Source: an uncultured Cohaesibacter sp.
GTDB taxonomy: Bacteria; Pseudomonadota; Alphaproteobacteria; Rhizobiales; Cohaesibacteraceae
Direction of reading: 5' to 3'
DNA: 64,000 nucleotides
NCBI RefSeq assembly: GCF_963682185.1
Contig: NZ_OY821667.1
Span: 3,609,501 to 3,673,500, forward strand
In this document: positions 55,299-63,187 of the stretch, piece after piece
How positions within the stretch are numbered: the first letter of the stretch is position 1
Layout of the letters: every line of letters starts with the position of its first letter
Position numbers and translations under genes: made by a program
The notes under the pieces: generated by a model
The model's database searches: none
Told to the model about the DNA's origin: nothing
What the model saw: only the letters and a program-made list of their open reading frames with translations

Positions 55299-56395
55299 CA
55301 GGCTGTCTCCGTTATCAATTCTGAGGTTGCTTCTATTTTGGGGAGTTGCTCAGCCAGAGCGCGCCACTGGGGATTCTCATCTTCCTTTTCGTCCCGAACC
55401 CCGTAGAATTGAACAATCATGTCTCCATGGCCGTCATACACTTCAACGGACGTCACATGTCCAAAGCTGTTGGGTTTGCGTACGAGCCAGACCGCATGGA
55501 TATGATCTTCGCGCAAATGCAGATTGAAGCCCGGATCGAGAATGTTGAACCATGGGCCGACCGTCTTGAGTTGAGCAATGGGCCCGGTATGAATCTGGAC
55601 ACAGCCCCTGTTGTGAACAAAAACCATGATCGGGAGTTGCATGTCGGCCGCCGCAGTGAGTGCGGCGCGCACGCTGCCAGTATCCAATTTGCTGGCAAAC
55701 GCATTGCCTGCCAGACGAAGCGCTTGCTGACGATCAAGTTTGTGCTTTTTCAGCAATCCGAAAAACTGGTGCACGTCAGTCATGCCGCTCCAGTCTTTAC
55801 GAAGGGAAGCGACATCAACAGTTGAATCTGCGCGCGGCGGAAAGGCTTCTTGCTTCTCACTCTGCTTCGTTTGAAACAGGGAAAGCTGGGTGTCATGAAC
55901 AAAATCAGATTTCAGTTTCTCAAAGCCATCAAGATTGGAAGCAGGGCGCAGGTAGATCTTATGAACAGCCTGTCCTCCGGCATCAAAAATCTGGATGGAG
56001 CGCTTCACCCCTTTTGCGGTTTCTTCCTCAACAGCAAAGACATGGATCCAATGATTGAGGAAAACCCGCAAATCCACTTCTTTGTTCAGAACGATCGCAA
56101 CAGCATCTCCACCGCCGATACGCCCAAAGTGGCCGATCTTTTCATGAACACAAGATTCATTGCGCGTCAAAACCATCACTTCGCCCAGATCAATGAAGGC
56201 CTTGAGCATTTGTTTGCTTGCAGGTTTGAGGCGTGTGACATCCTTGCCAACGCGTGCTGACAGCAACAGGCCTTCTGCAATTCCCATAGCAGCGGCAACG
56301 TCTCGCGCTCTCTTGCCATCCATTTCTGGCAACAGCTCTTCAATGGTCGTGGCAATTTTCTCCGCATCAGGGTGTGGCTGCATATCAAGATTCAT
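55298..56395 (-). CDS. hmuS: Hemin-degrading/heme-trafficking protein HmuS
   Basis: HmuS/HemS/ChuS proteins bind cytosolic heme and in some species degrade it with oxygen or a reductant. The 365-residue protein shows the duplicated HemS fold: the first half with EVMVLTRNESCVHEKIGHF and the second with MVFVHNRGCVQIHTGPI, and NILDPGFNLHLREDHI. AGGAAATAA precedes the ATG. It heads the run hmuS-hmuT-hmuU-hmuV-hutW-hutX. Confidence 0.95.
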   Translation of the reverse strand: MNLDMQPHPDAEKIATTIEELLPEMDGKRARDVAAAMGIAEGLLLSARVGKDVTRLKPASKQMLKAFIDLGEVMVLTRNESCVHEKIGHFGRIGGGDAVAIVLNKEVDLRVFLNHWIHVFAVEEETAKGVKRSIQIFDAGGQAVHKIYLRPASNLDGFEKLKSDFVHDTQLSLFQTKQSEKQEAFPPRADSTVDVASLRKDWSGMTDVHQFFGLLKKHKLDRQQALRLAGNAFASKLDTGSVRAALTAAADMQLPIMVFVHNRGCVQIHTGPIAQLKTVGPWFNILDPGFNLHLREDHIHAVWLVRKPNSFGHVTSVEVYDGHGDMIVQFYGVRDEKEDENPQWRALAEQLPKIEATSELITETA

Positions 56396-56497
56396 AAATT
56401 TATTTCCTCAATTGTCCGGCTCCACAATGAAGACTTCCTGTGTGTCGGCTTGGGGATCACTGCTTCCTAATGGCTAAGCCTCGGGAAGCGGATTGGA

Positions 56498-56704
56498 TTA
56501 TTTTGTCAGGATGAGTTTCTGCTGCGAGGTAATGCGCAAACGGTAGATCTCCCCGCGATGAGCGAGTTGAATTTCGCGCGCATTGCCAAACAGCTCTTCA
56601 GTGTCGAGGATTACGGGCAAAGCGGGCTGCCCATCTTCGGAGGAAGGAATGGTATGGGGACCTTTGTTCATTTCAGGCATCATCGTCTTTTTTCTTTCTG
56701 TCAT
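56498..56704 (-). CDS. hmuP: Hemin uptake protein HemP/HmuP
   Basis: This 68-residue protein carries the HemP signature at its end: ELFGNAREIQLAHRGEIYRL, then RITSQQKLILTK. In Bradyrhizobium HmuP is a DNA-binding co-activator of the heme operon. The start is uncertain among ATG 56704, ATG 56683 and TTG 56737. It is the first gene on the minus strand of the locus, next to the iron operators. Confidence 0.9.
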   Translation of the reverse strand: MTERKKTMMPEMNKGPHTIPSSEDGQPALPVILDTEELFGNAREIQLAHRGEIYRLRITSQQKLILTK

Positions 56705-56761
56705 GTTGAAAAAAGCGGTCGATTTCGGACGGTCCAATCCGATGTGATGGTCTTATAATTA

Positions 56762-56776
56762 TGAGTCATGGACTCA
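56762..56776. promoter_or_regulatory. RirA-like iron-responsive operator 1
   Basis: The site fits TGA-N9-TCA (TGA 56762, TCA 56774), the IRO motif of the rhizobial iron regulator RirA. It is 58 bp upstream of the hmuP ATG. Confidence 0.6.
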
Positions 56777-56787
56777 AGAATTAATTG

Positions 56788-56816
56788 TTGACTCATTTAC
56801 TCAGGTTTAATACCTA
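56788..56816 (+). promoter_or_regulatory. RirA-like operator 2 overlapping a candidate hmuR promoter
   Basis: A second TGA-N9-TCA (56789-56803) overlaps a -35-like TTGACT (56788-56793). TACCTA (56811-56816) lies 17 bp further as a weak -10. A repressor on this site would block transcription towards hmuR. The two operators are 27 bp apart. Confidence 0.55.
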
Positions 56817-56952
56817 ACGCAAGAGCCTTCTCAAAATAGTGCACATTGTTCTCGCTCAGATTTGAGAAGCAAAACGACAGCCAGCCCGTTCGTTTGCCTA
56901 TTGAGCAGTTCGCGACAGCCAGCCAAAAAAACATAAATTTCAAGAGGCTATC

Positions 56953-57189
56953 ATGCGAGAAGCTGTTTGCCGCGTTGGCGGCACCTACAGTTTAACTGCT
57001 TGGCTTACTGCGCCAAAGCGTGGGTGTGAAAAATTTCACTTCCCGAAGCGGATGGGTCTGTCTGGCGAGATCAGACCATCCGTGATCAGGCTTTGGGCAC
57101 CCCTTCCCACAAATTTTGTTAACAATTTTTCGCTCGGGACGTTTGAGCAAACGTGGTCCCGGGCTGGAAAATCCAGGAGAGTATCATGA
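56953..57189 (+). CDS. Candidate 78-residue leader ORF coupled to hmuR
   Basis: This ORF has AGAGG before its ATG and ends in TGA that overlaps the hmuR start codon as ATGA. Its sequence (rich in Arg, Thr and Trp; opens MREAVCRVGGTYSLTAWL) matches no family I know. It may be a regulatory leader whose translation helps initiate hmuR, or a chance frame. Confidence 0.35.
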   Translation: MREAVCRVGGTYSLTAWLTAPKRGCEKFHFPKRMGLSGEIRPSVIRLWAPLPTNFVNNFSLGTFEQTWSRAGKSRRVS

Positions 57190-59213
57190 ACACCCATGCC
57201 ATCCGGTTGGCTATTTACCGTGCCGGCACCGCAATGATATCTGTGTGTCTAATGACTGCAGCGCAAGCACAAGAGTCCCAAAAGCAGCCCGTTGTCACCA
57301 CACTTGATGAAATCATAGTGAATGCCTCCAAGGGCGAAGGGGCTGCAATTGACGAGATGGCTTCCATCAGCGTTGTCGGAGAGCAGACCAAGGACGAAAC
57401 TGGAGCCAACACAGTGCGAGAACTCCTAAGAGGGGTTCCTGGCGTCAGTGTTGAAACGACACCGGGAGACACCGCTGCATCTATCAATCTACGCGGACTG
57501 GAAGGCTTTGGCCGCGTAGCAGTCACTGTCGATGGAGCTCGCCAGAATTATCAACAATCCAGTCATGGTTTAACAAGCGGGTCCTTCATCTTCGAGCCGG
57601 AATTCCTGCAAGATGTCACCGTTATCAAGGGGCCATCTGCCAATGCCTATGGCTCTGGTGCCATCGGCGGGGTTGTTGGCTTCAGAACAAAAAGTCCGAG
57701 CCATTTTCTCAAAGCGGATGAAACCTGGGCTTCAGAAACCATGCTGCGCTATAACACCAACAAAGGGTGGGCCGCTGGCGAGACAGCGGCAGTGCGAGTC
57801 AATGATGCATTTTCTGTTCTTGGGTCCTTGGTCTTTCGAGACAATGACAACTATAAGGACGGCGACGGGAACAAGGTTGAAAATTCCGATAGCCAGGTTG
57901 TGCGAGGCATGGCCAAGGCCGACATTCAACTGAGCGAAGAACAAAGGCTGGTGCTTGGCTATATCCATAACCACGACGAAACGACATCGTCTTCAGGGAG
58001 TTATGGCAATGTTGTCGATACGAACAATCTGACGGCAGAATATAGTTATGCCAGCTTGGATAATGACTTGGTTGACCTTCGGGTCAATGGCTATTGGACG
58101 AGCACCGATCTGGATCAGGAATATCTAAGCAGCTCAAGCAGTTATTATGGGCAGTCGCGAACATTCTCAATTGATACAATTGGCGCCGATATCGTCAATA
58201 GCAGCCTGTTTTCGACCGGTAAATTCGATCACAAAGTGACCTACGGCGTTGATGGCTATAGGGACGAGGTCGATAATAGCGACCCTGCCTACTCTGGCGG
58301 AGATGGGGCAACTCCATCAGGCCAGCGCAATGTTTACGGCGGATTTGTTCAGGATTCAATCGGATTTGGAGATTGGCTGGAAGTAAACGGTGGCTTGCGG
58401 TATGACGCCTTCAATCTGAAAGGCAACGGCGTAGACAATTCTGGCTCACATCTGTCCCCGAAAGTGACGGTTGGCGTTTCACCATTTTCTGGCAATGCCC
58501 TTGGTGGATTGCAGGTTTATGGGTCTTATGCCGAAGCCTATAGAGCGCCGGCTCTCACCGAGACGCTCGTAAGCTGGTCGCATATGGGCCTGTTCGAGAT
58601 GATACCCAATGCGAATCTGAAACCGGAAACCTCACGCAACTATGAGGCTGGCGTCAACTATTCGGCGGACAGTGTCTTCACGAACAGTGATGGCCTGCGC
58701 CTGAAAGCTGCAATATTCCAGAATAATGTTTCCGACTATATCGAGCAGATCGGTATCGGGACACCATCAGCTCCCTATTATATTTATCCTGAATATCAGT
58801 ACCAGAATATCAAAAGCGCTCGTATTGAAGGCTTTGAGCTTGAAGCCACATATGATGCTGGTTGGTTTTATGCTGAGTTATCTGGCTCTATCCAGAAGGG
58901 GTATAATGAAACAGATGGAGGCCTTCTGGATTCCGTCCCTGCGAACAAATTCGTAACGAACATTGGTTTTAGAGCATTGGACGACAAAGCCAATTTCGGA
59001 GCTCAGTGGGAGACTTACAAGGCGCAGGAAGATACATCTGCTGAAGACTTTGATGTTGTGAACCTCTTCGCTTCTTATGAGCCAAGAGAAGGGACCACCC
59101 TATCAGTGAATGTCGATAACCTGTTTGACGAGACTTACAAACCCTACGGGTTCACAGACAATTCAAGCGGACGCGCCATCATGTTTACCTTCAAACAGCG
59201 TTTTGGCGGTTGA
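57186..59213 (+). CDS. hmuR: TonB-dependent outer-membrane heme receptor
   Basis: This 675-residue receptor takes heme through the outer membrane with TonB energy. A signal peptide (about 1-28) is followed by a TonB-box region (TTLDEIIVNAS), a plug domain (about 50-160; VRELLRGVPGVSV, GAIGGVVGFRTKSP) and a 22-strand barrel ending in FTFKQRFGG... with C-terminal aromatic residues. The heme receptor motifs appear as YRAP and NANL (for FRAP and NPNL) with a His between them (SWSHMG). AGGAGA precedes the ATG. It is divergent from hmuPSTUV. Confidence 0.94.
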   Translation: MNTHAIRLAIYRAGTAMISVCLMTAAQAQESQKQPVVTTLDEIIVNASKGEGAAIDEMASISVVGEQTKDETGANTVRELLRGVPGVSVETTPGDTAASINLRGLEGFGRVAVTVDGARQNYQQSSHGLTSGSFIFEPEFLQDVTVIKGPSANAYGSGAIGGVVGFRTKSPSHFLKADETWASETMLRYNTNKGWAAGETAAVRVNDAFSVLGSLVFRDNDNYKDGDGNKVENSDSQVVRGMAKADIQLSEEQRLVLGYIHNHDETTSSSGSYGNVVDTNNLTAEYSYASLDNDLVDLRVNGYWTSTDLDQEYLSSSSSYYGQSRTFSIDTIGADIVNSSLFSTGKFDHKVTYGVDGYRDEVDNSDPAYSGGDGATPSGQRNVYGGFVQDSIGFGDWLEVNGGLRYDAFNLKGNGVDNSGSHLSPKVTVGVSPFSGNALGGLQVYGSYAEAYRAPALTETLVSWSHMGLFEMIPNANLKPETSRNYEAGVNYSADSVFTNSDGLRLKAAIFQNNVSDYIEQIGIGTPSAPYYIYPEYQYQNIKSARIEGFELEATYDAGWFYAELSGSIQKGYNETDGGLLDSVPANKFVTNIGFRALDDKANFGAQWETYKAQEDTSAEDFDVVNLFASYEPREGTTLSVNVDNLFDETYKPYGFTDNSSGRAIMFTFKQRFGG

Positions 59214-59283
59214 TTTAGGCTGCCATAGCGGTTCTGTTTTCAGGATGACGCATGATGACAAAGTAGAATGATATCACGAAACA

Positions 59284-59314
59284 TTTCTGCGGGGTTTTCC
59301 CCGCAGAAAATCTT
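59284..59314. terminator. Bidirectional hairpin between hmuR and the nucleoside hydrolase gene
   Basis: A perfect 11-bp stem tttctgcgggg/ccccgcagaaa with a TTTT loop (59284-59309) is followed by atcttt on the plus strand. It separates two convergent genes. Confidence 0.8.
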
Positions 59315-59359
59315 TGCAAGGGCGTATGCGCACGCGCTTTGCAAATGCAACTGATAGCC

Positions 59360-60307
59360 TTATTGGTCGAACACTGAGAAAAATGTGTGCCGAATTGCAT
59401 CCGCATCGCAGCCAAGGGCGACGAGAGACGGCAAGCGGGTCTTGGATTGACTGCGGCATGTTTGGCCGCTGGCTTCCCCTTCCATGACGGCTTCAAGCGC
59501 CATGGACTCCATGGTGAAAAGCCCCGGATAAAGAGCCGCGATGATCGCCATTGGATCATGCAGGCCGCAACCGGACAGGCCAATGCTTTTATAAAAGTCC
59601 AGATAGAAAGCCCCGAGTTCTTTGAGAAACGGGCCAATCGGGTTCTTTCTTGTGGCAATATGACTGAAGTCCTGCTCGTCAAGAAGCACTTTGAGCGTTA
59701 CATCAAGACCCACCATCGTGACATTTGCCCCTGAGGCCAAAACGACGTCCAGCGCATGAGGATCATGGAAGGCATTGGCCTCTGCATAGGGTGAAACATT
59801 GCCGCGCACATCCAGCGCTCCACCCATGAAAACGATCTTGTCCACATTTTGTGCAAAGTTTGTATCCATTTGGAGAGCACGGGCGATATTGGTGATCGGG
59901 CCGATCGGGCAAATAACCAACTCCCCCCGGTGGCGCTCTGCCATCTCGCATAGAAACTGAGCCGCGGCCAGCGGGCTGGCTGTGCCTGTGGGGGCGGGAG
60001 CAGGCAAATGGCCCAGTCCTTCAAGGCCATGAACCCTTGTTTTGGGAGCAAAGGGAGGAAGCGCCAAAGGCTTTTCGGCCCCGGATGCAACGGGAATGGA
60101 AAGTTCCATTTTTTCCGCAAGATAGAGAGCGTTGCGAGTCGCCTGCGCTGTGGTCACATTGCCAAAAATCGTGGTCAGACCAATCAACTCGATGTCGGGA
60201 TGCAGGGCGGCATAGGCAATGGCCAGGGCATCATCAATGCCCGGGTCCGTATCAATAATCAGCTTCACAGAAGTTAAATCCCAAATAGAAATCGTCTTTG
60301 GGCACAT
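59360..60307 (-). CDS. Inosine-uridine-preferring nucleoside hydrolase
   Basis: This 315-residue enzyme of the IUNH family splits ribonucleosides into base and ribose. The calcium site is seen in DTDPGIDDA (D19, D25, D26), with GNV and a later HDPMA motif (catalytic His-Asp). The ATG at 60307 is supported by GGAGG. A GTG at 60268 (KLIIDTDPG) would give the more usual family start. It is divergent from the ABC transporter genes, so its substrate may be what they import. Confidence 0.92.
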   Translation of the reverse strand: MCPKTISIWDLTSVKLIIDTDPGIDDALAIAYAALHPDIELIGLTTIFGNVTTAQATRNALYLAEKMELSIPVASGAEKPLALPPFAPKTRVHGLEGLGHLPAPAPTGTASPLAAAQFLCEMAERHRGELVICPIGPITNIARALQMDTNFAQNVDKIVFMGGALDVRGNVSPYAEANAFHDPHALDVVLASGANVTMVGLDVTLKVLLDEQDFSHIATRKNPIGPFLKELGAFYLDFYKSIGLSGCGLHDPMAIIAALYPGLFTMESMALEAVMEGEASGQTCRSQSKTRLPSLVALGCDADAIRHTFFSVFDQ

Positions 60308-60482
60308 CCTGCCTCCGGCCCCGTCAGAAAATGACAAGACGGACACAGCAAGGCCAAGAGCGCTACTTTGCACAGGATTTGGTCAAAATCAACGCTTGCA
60401 CAATTCCGTGCATTTTGTATTTACTCGATATTTCCAACAGGAAAATTCTTTTCCAGCTCGAAAAAACAGGACATTCCCCGCT

Positions 60483-61517
60483 ATGCTGTCTTTTTCTTCT
60501 TCCATCCGCGCAACGACTGTTGCGATCGCTCTGACCCTTCCTGCTTTCGCGCATGCGCAAGATACACTGGTGGTCTCCAACTGGGGCTATTCTAACAATT
60601 TCTACCAGCCCTTCGTGTTTGAGCCATTTGAAAAAGCCCACAATGTCAAGATTGTCACGGAAAGCGGCGGCGCTCCGGAACGCCTGAACAAGGCCCGCAT
60701 TCGCGGTGGTGTCGACGTTATCCTGCTGACCGATAAATTTTCCCAGATCGGCATCAATCAGGGCGCTTTCGAGACCATCGATTCTTCCAAGCTGACCCAT
60801 CTTGATGAGCTGTATGAAGTGGCCAAGCATCCGCAGGGTGAATATGGTCCGGCCTACACCTTCGGTCGCTATGGCATTGTCTATGACAAGACCCGCACCG
60901 ACACGCCGATCACATCCTGGTGCGATCTGTGGCGTGATGACTTCAAAGACTCTGTCGCCATGCCAGCCTTCAACACCACCGGAGGTCCGCTCACCGTGAT
61001 GATGGCTGCAAAATGCGCAGGCACAGATGCCTTTAAGGATCCTGAAGGTGCTTTTGCCAAAATGGCCGAGTTGAAGCCGAATATCGTCAAGACCTTCTCT
61101 TCAGGCTCCGAGCTGACCAACCTGCTGTCCACCGGCGAAGCCTTTATCGGCCTTGCTCAGGATTATGCCTTCCCTGCCATCAAGGCTGCCAACCCGAATA
61201 TCGGTTGGGCGGAGCTTGACGAAGGCGACTTCGCCATGATGAACACCTACAACATTCCGAAAAATTCCAAGAACAAGGAATTGGCGCTGAAATTCATCGA
61301 TTTCTCGATCTCTGCACAGGTGCAGAAAGACGGAGCTGTCGAACTCGGCGCAGGGTCTGGTCCGATCAACAAAACGGTAGAATTGACCGACGAACAGGCT
61401 AGCGGCCTGGTTTACGGACAGGATCAGGTTGAGAAAATGCAGACCACTCCCATCAAGGAACTGCTTGAAGTGAATGATGCATGGGAAAAACTCTGGAACA
61501 AGACATTCGGGTTCTGA
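60483..61517 (+). CDS. Periplasmic substrate-binding protein, polyamine/PotD-type
   Basis: This 344-residue protein has a signal peptide (about 1-24, ending AHA) and the two-lobe fold of the spermidine/putrescine class (LVVSNWGYSNNFYQPFVFE, YGRYGIVYDKT reduced here to GRYGIVYDKT, GGPLTVMMAAK, AFIGLAQDYAFPAIK). The class also binds other cations and small organic substrates, so polyamine is not assured. It is followed by the permease genes almost without a gap. Confidence 0.88.
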   Translation: MLSFSSSIRATTVAIALTLPAFAHAQDTLVVSNWGYSNNFYQPFVFEPFEKAHNVKIVTESGGAPERLNKARIRGGVDVILLTDKFSQIGINQGAFETIDSSKLTHLDELYEVAKHPQGEYGPAYTFGRYGIVYDKTRTDTPITSWCDLWRDDFKDSVAMPAFNTTGGPLTVMMAAKCAGTDAFKDPEGAFAKMAELKPNIVKTFSSGSELTNLLSTGEAFIGLAQDYAFPAIKAANPNIGWAELDEGDFAMMNTYNIPKNSKNKELALKFIDFSISAQVQKDGAVELGAGSGPINKTVELTDEQASGLVYGQDQVEKMQTTPIKELLEVNDAWEKLWNKTFGF

Positions 61518-61518
61518 T

Positions 61519-62388
61519 TTGTCTACACAACCTTCTTTATCGATAACAAAGCGCATGGCTGCTTTGGGCCCATGGTTGCTGGTTCTGCCAGCAACCATGT
61601 TGCTTTTTCTGCTCCTTGTGTTGCCTGTTGCCGGCACGCTCAAGGAGAGCTTTGATGGTGCGTCAGGCGGCTTGTTGGACAACTATCAGGCATTCTTTGC
61701 CGATGAGTTCAATCGCGTTGTTCTGGTCCGCAGCTTCAAGATTGCTTTCATGTCCACGTTCGTGTCACTCGTGGCAGGCTTCCTGGGCGCTTATATGATC
61801 GCCAATGCCTCACCCAATCTCAAGCGCGTGTTGCTGATCCTGTCGGTCTTCCCGCTGCTGACCAGTGTTGTTGTGCGGTCTTTCTCCTTCATGGCGATCC
61901 TTGGGCGTAACGGGGTGGTCAACACGCTCTTCCTCAAGATCGGACTGATCGACCAGCCGCTGGAACTGCTGTTCACGCAAGGCGCGGTGGTGGCCGGTCT
62001 CGCTTATCTCTTCACGCCCCTGATGATCCTGTCGCTGGTTGGCGTGTTGGAAAATATCGACGACGATCTTTATGCCGCTGCGGGCTCGCTTGGCGCCAGC
62101 CCGGTTGGTGTCTTCTTTCAGGTGACGCTGCCGCTTGCGGTGCCGGGCATGATCGTTGGTTCGATCCTTGTCTTTACCGGCAGTCTGGCGACCTTCGTTA
62201 CGCCCGTTCTGCTTGGCGGCGAACAACAGATGACCCTGTCTACCCTGCTTTACCGCAAGGCAATGATTTCATTTGACTGGGCTGCGGCCAATACCATCGC
62301 TGCGATCATGATGGCCATCACCATCACATGCGTGATCGCAATGGGTGCGCTGGCGAACCGGATCGCCGCGGGGAGGAAAATGCGATGA
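61519..62388 (+). CDS. ABC transporter permease, PotB-like
   Basis: This 289-residue inner-membrane protein has six membrane segments. The permease loop DDLYAAAGSLGASPVGVFFQV contacts the ATPase. The start is uncertain: TTG at 61519 directly after the previous stop, ATG at 61474 inside the previous gene, or ATG at 61555 just before the first membrane segment. Its stop overlaps the next start by 4 bp (ATGA). Confidence 0.9.
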   Translation: MSTQPSLSITKRMAALGPWLLVLPATMLLFLLLVLPVAGTLKESFDGASGGLLDNYQAFFADEFNRVVLVRSFKIAFMSTFVSLVAGFLGAYMIANASPNLKRVLLILSVFPLLTSVVVRSFSFMAILGRNGVVNTLFLKIGLIDQPLELLFTQGAVVAGLAYLFTPLMILSLVGVLENIDDDLYAAAGSLGASPVGVFFQVTLPLAVPGMIVGSILVFTGSLATFVTPVLLGGEQQMTLSTLLYRKAMISFDWAAANTIAAIMMAITITCVIAMGALANRIAAGRKMR

Positions 62389-63176
62389 GCGCCAGAAAGA
62401 TCAATCCTCTCTCCAAAATCGCAGGCTGGCTGGTGGTCTTCTATCTGGCCGGACCGATCATCATCGTGATCGGCACTTCTGTCAGCGATACGCCTTTTCT
62501 TGCCTTTCCGCCTCAGGGCTTTACGCTGAAATGGTATCACAAGGTTTTCGAGCTCAACAATTTCGTTGAAAGCTTCATCACGTCCATGGAAGTGGCGTTC
62601 GGCGGAACAATGATTGCGCTGATCGCAGGCCTTGCTGCTGCCTATGCCCTGTCGCGCTATAAGGTGCGGTTGCCCGGCTGGTATGGCTCCATCTTCTTCC
62701 TGCCCTTCTTCATCCCCGAGATCGTGTTTGGTTTTTCCATGCTCAAGACACTGATCGTGCAGTTCGAGTTGCCGATCCTGCCTTCACTGATGCTGGGCCA
62801 CGCAATCCTTTGCCTGCCCTATATCGTTCGCGTCATAGGGGCGAGCCTTGCGGGGTTCGATTTCTCCATTCAGGAAGCGGCCGTCAGCCTTGGCATGCAT
62901 CCGGTCAAGGCCTTCTGGTCCATCGTGCTGCCCAACATCCGCTCAGGCGTCATCGCGGGGGCCGTGTTGGCCTTCATTACTTCGCTGAACGACATGGCCG
63001 TGGCCCTGTTTCTTACGGGACCGGGGGTTTCCACCTTGCCGATTGAAGTCTTCACCTATGTTCAGCAGTTTTTCGATCCGACCGTCAGCGCCGTGTCCGT
63101 GCTGCTCATGGCCGTGACCATTGGTGTCATGGCTCTCATCGAGCGCAGTCTGGGCCTGTCCAAGACGATTAAATAG
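62385..63176 (+). CDS. ABC transporter permease, PotC-like
   Basis: This 263-residue permease has six membrane segments, with loop FSIQEAAVSLGMHPVKAFWS. It pairs with the upstream permease. GGGAGG precedes the ATG. The gene is 11 bp from the ATPase gene. Confidence 0.92.
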   Translation: MSARKINPLSKIAGWLVVFYLAGPIIIVIGTSVSDTPFLAFPPQGFTLKWYHKVFELNNFVESFITSMEVAFGGTMIALIAGLAAAYALSRYKVRLPGWYGSIFFLPFFIPEIVFGFSMLKTLIVQFELPILPSLMLGHAILCLPYIVRVIGASLAGFDFSIQEAAVSLGMHPVKAFWSIVLPNIRSGVIAGAVLAFITSLNDMAVALFLTGPGVSTLPIEVFTYVQQFFDPTVSAVSVLLMAVTIGVMALIERSLGLSKTIK

Positions 63177-63187
63177 CAGGAGCTGAA

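Noticed and set aside
59215-59682. 155-codon minus-strand frame between hmuR and the nucleoside hydrolase
   Set aside because: It runs through the terminator hairpin and overlaps the nucleoside hydrolase gene in another frame, without protein features.
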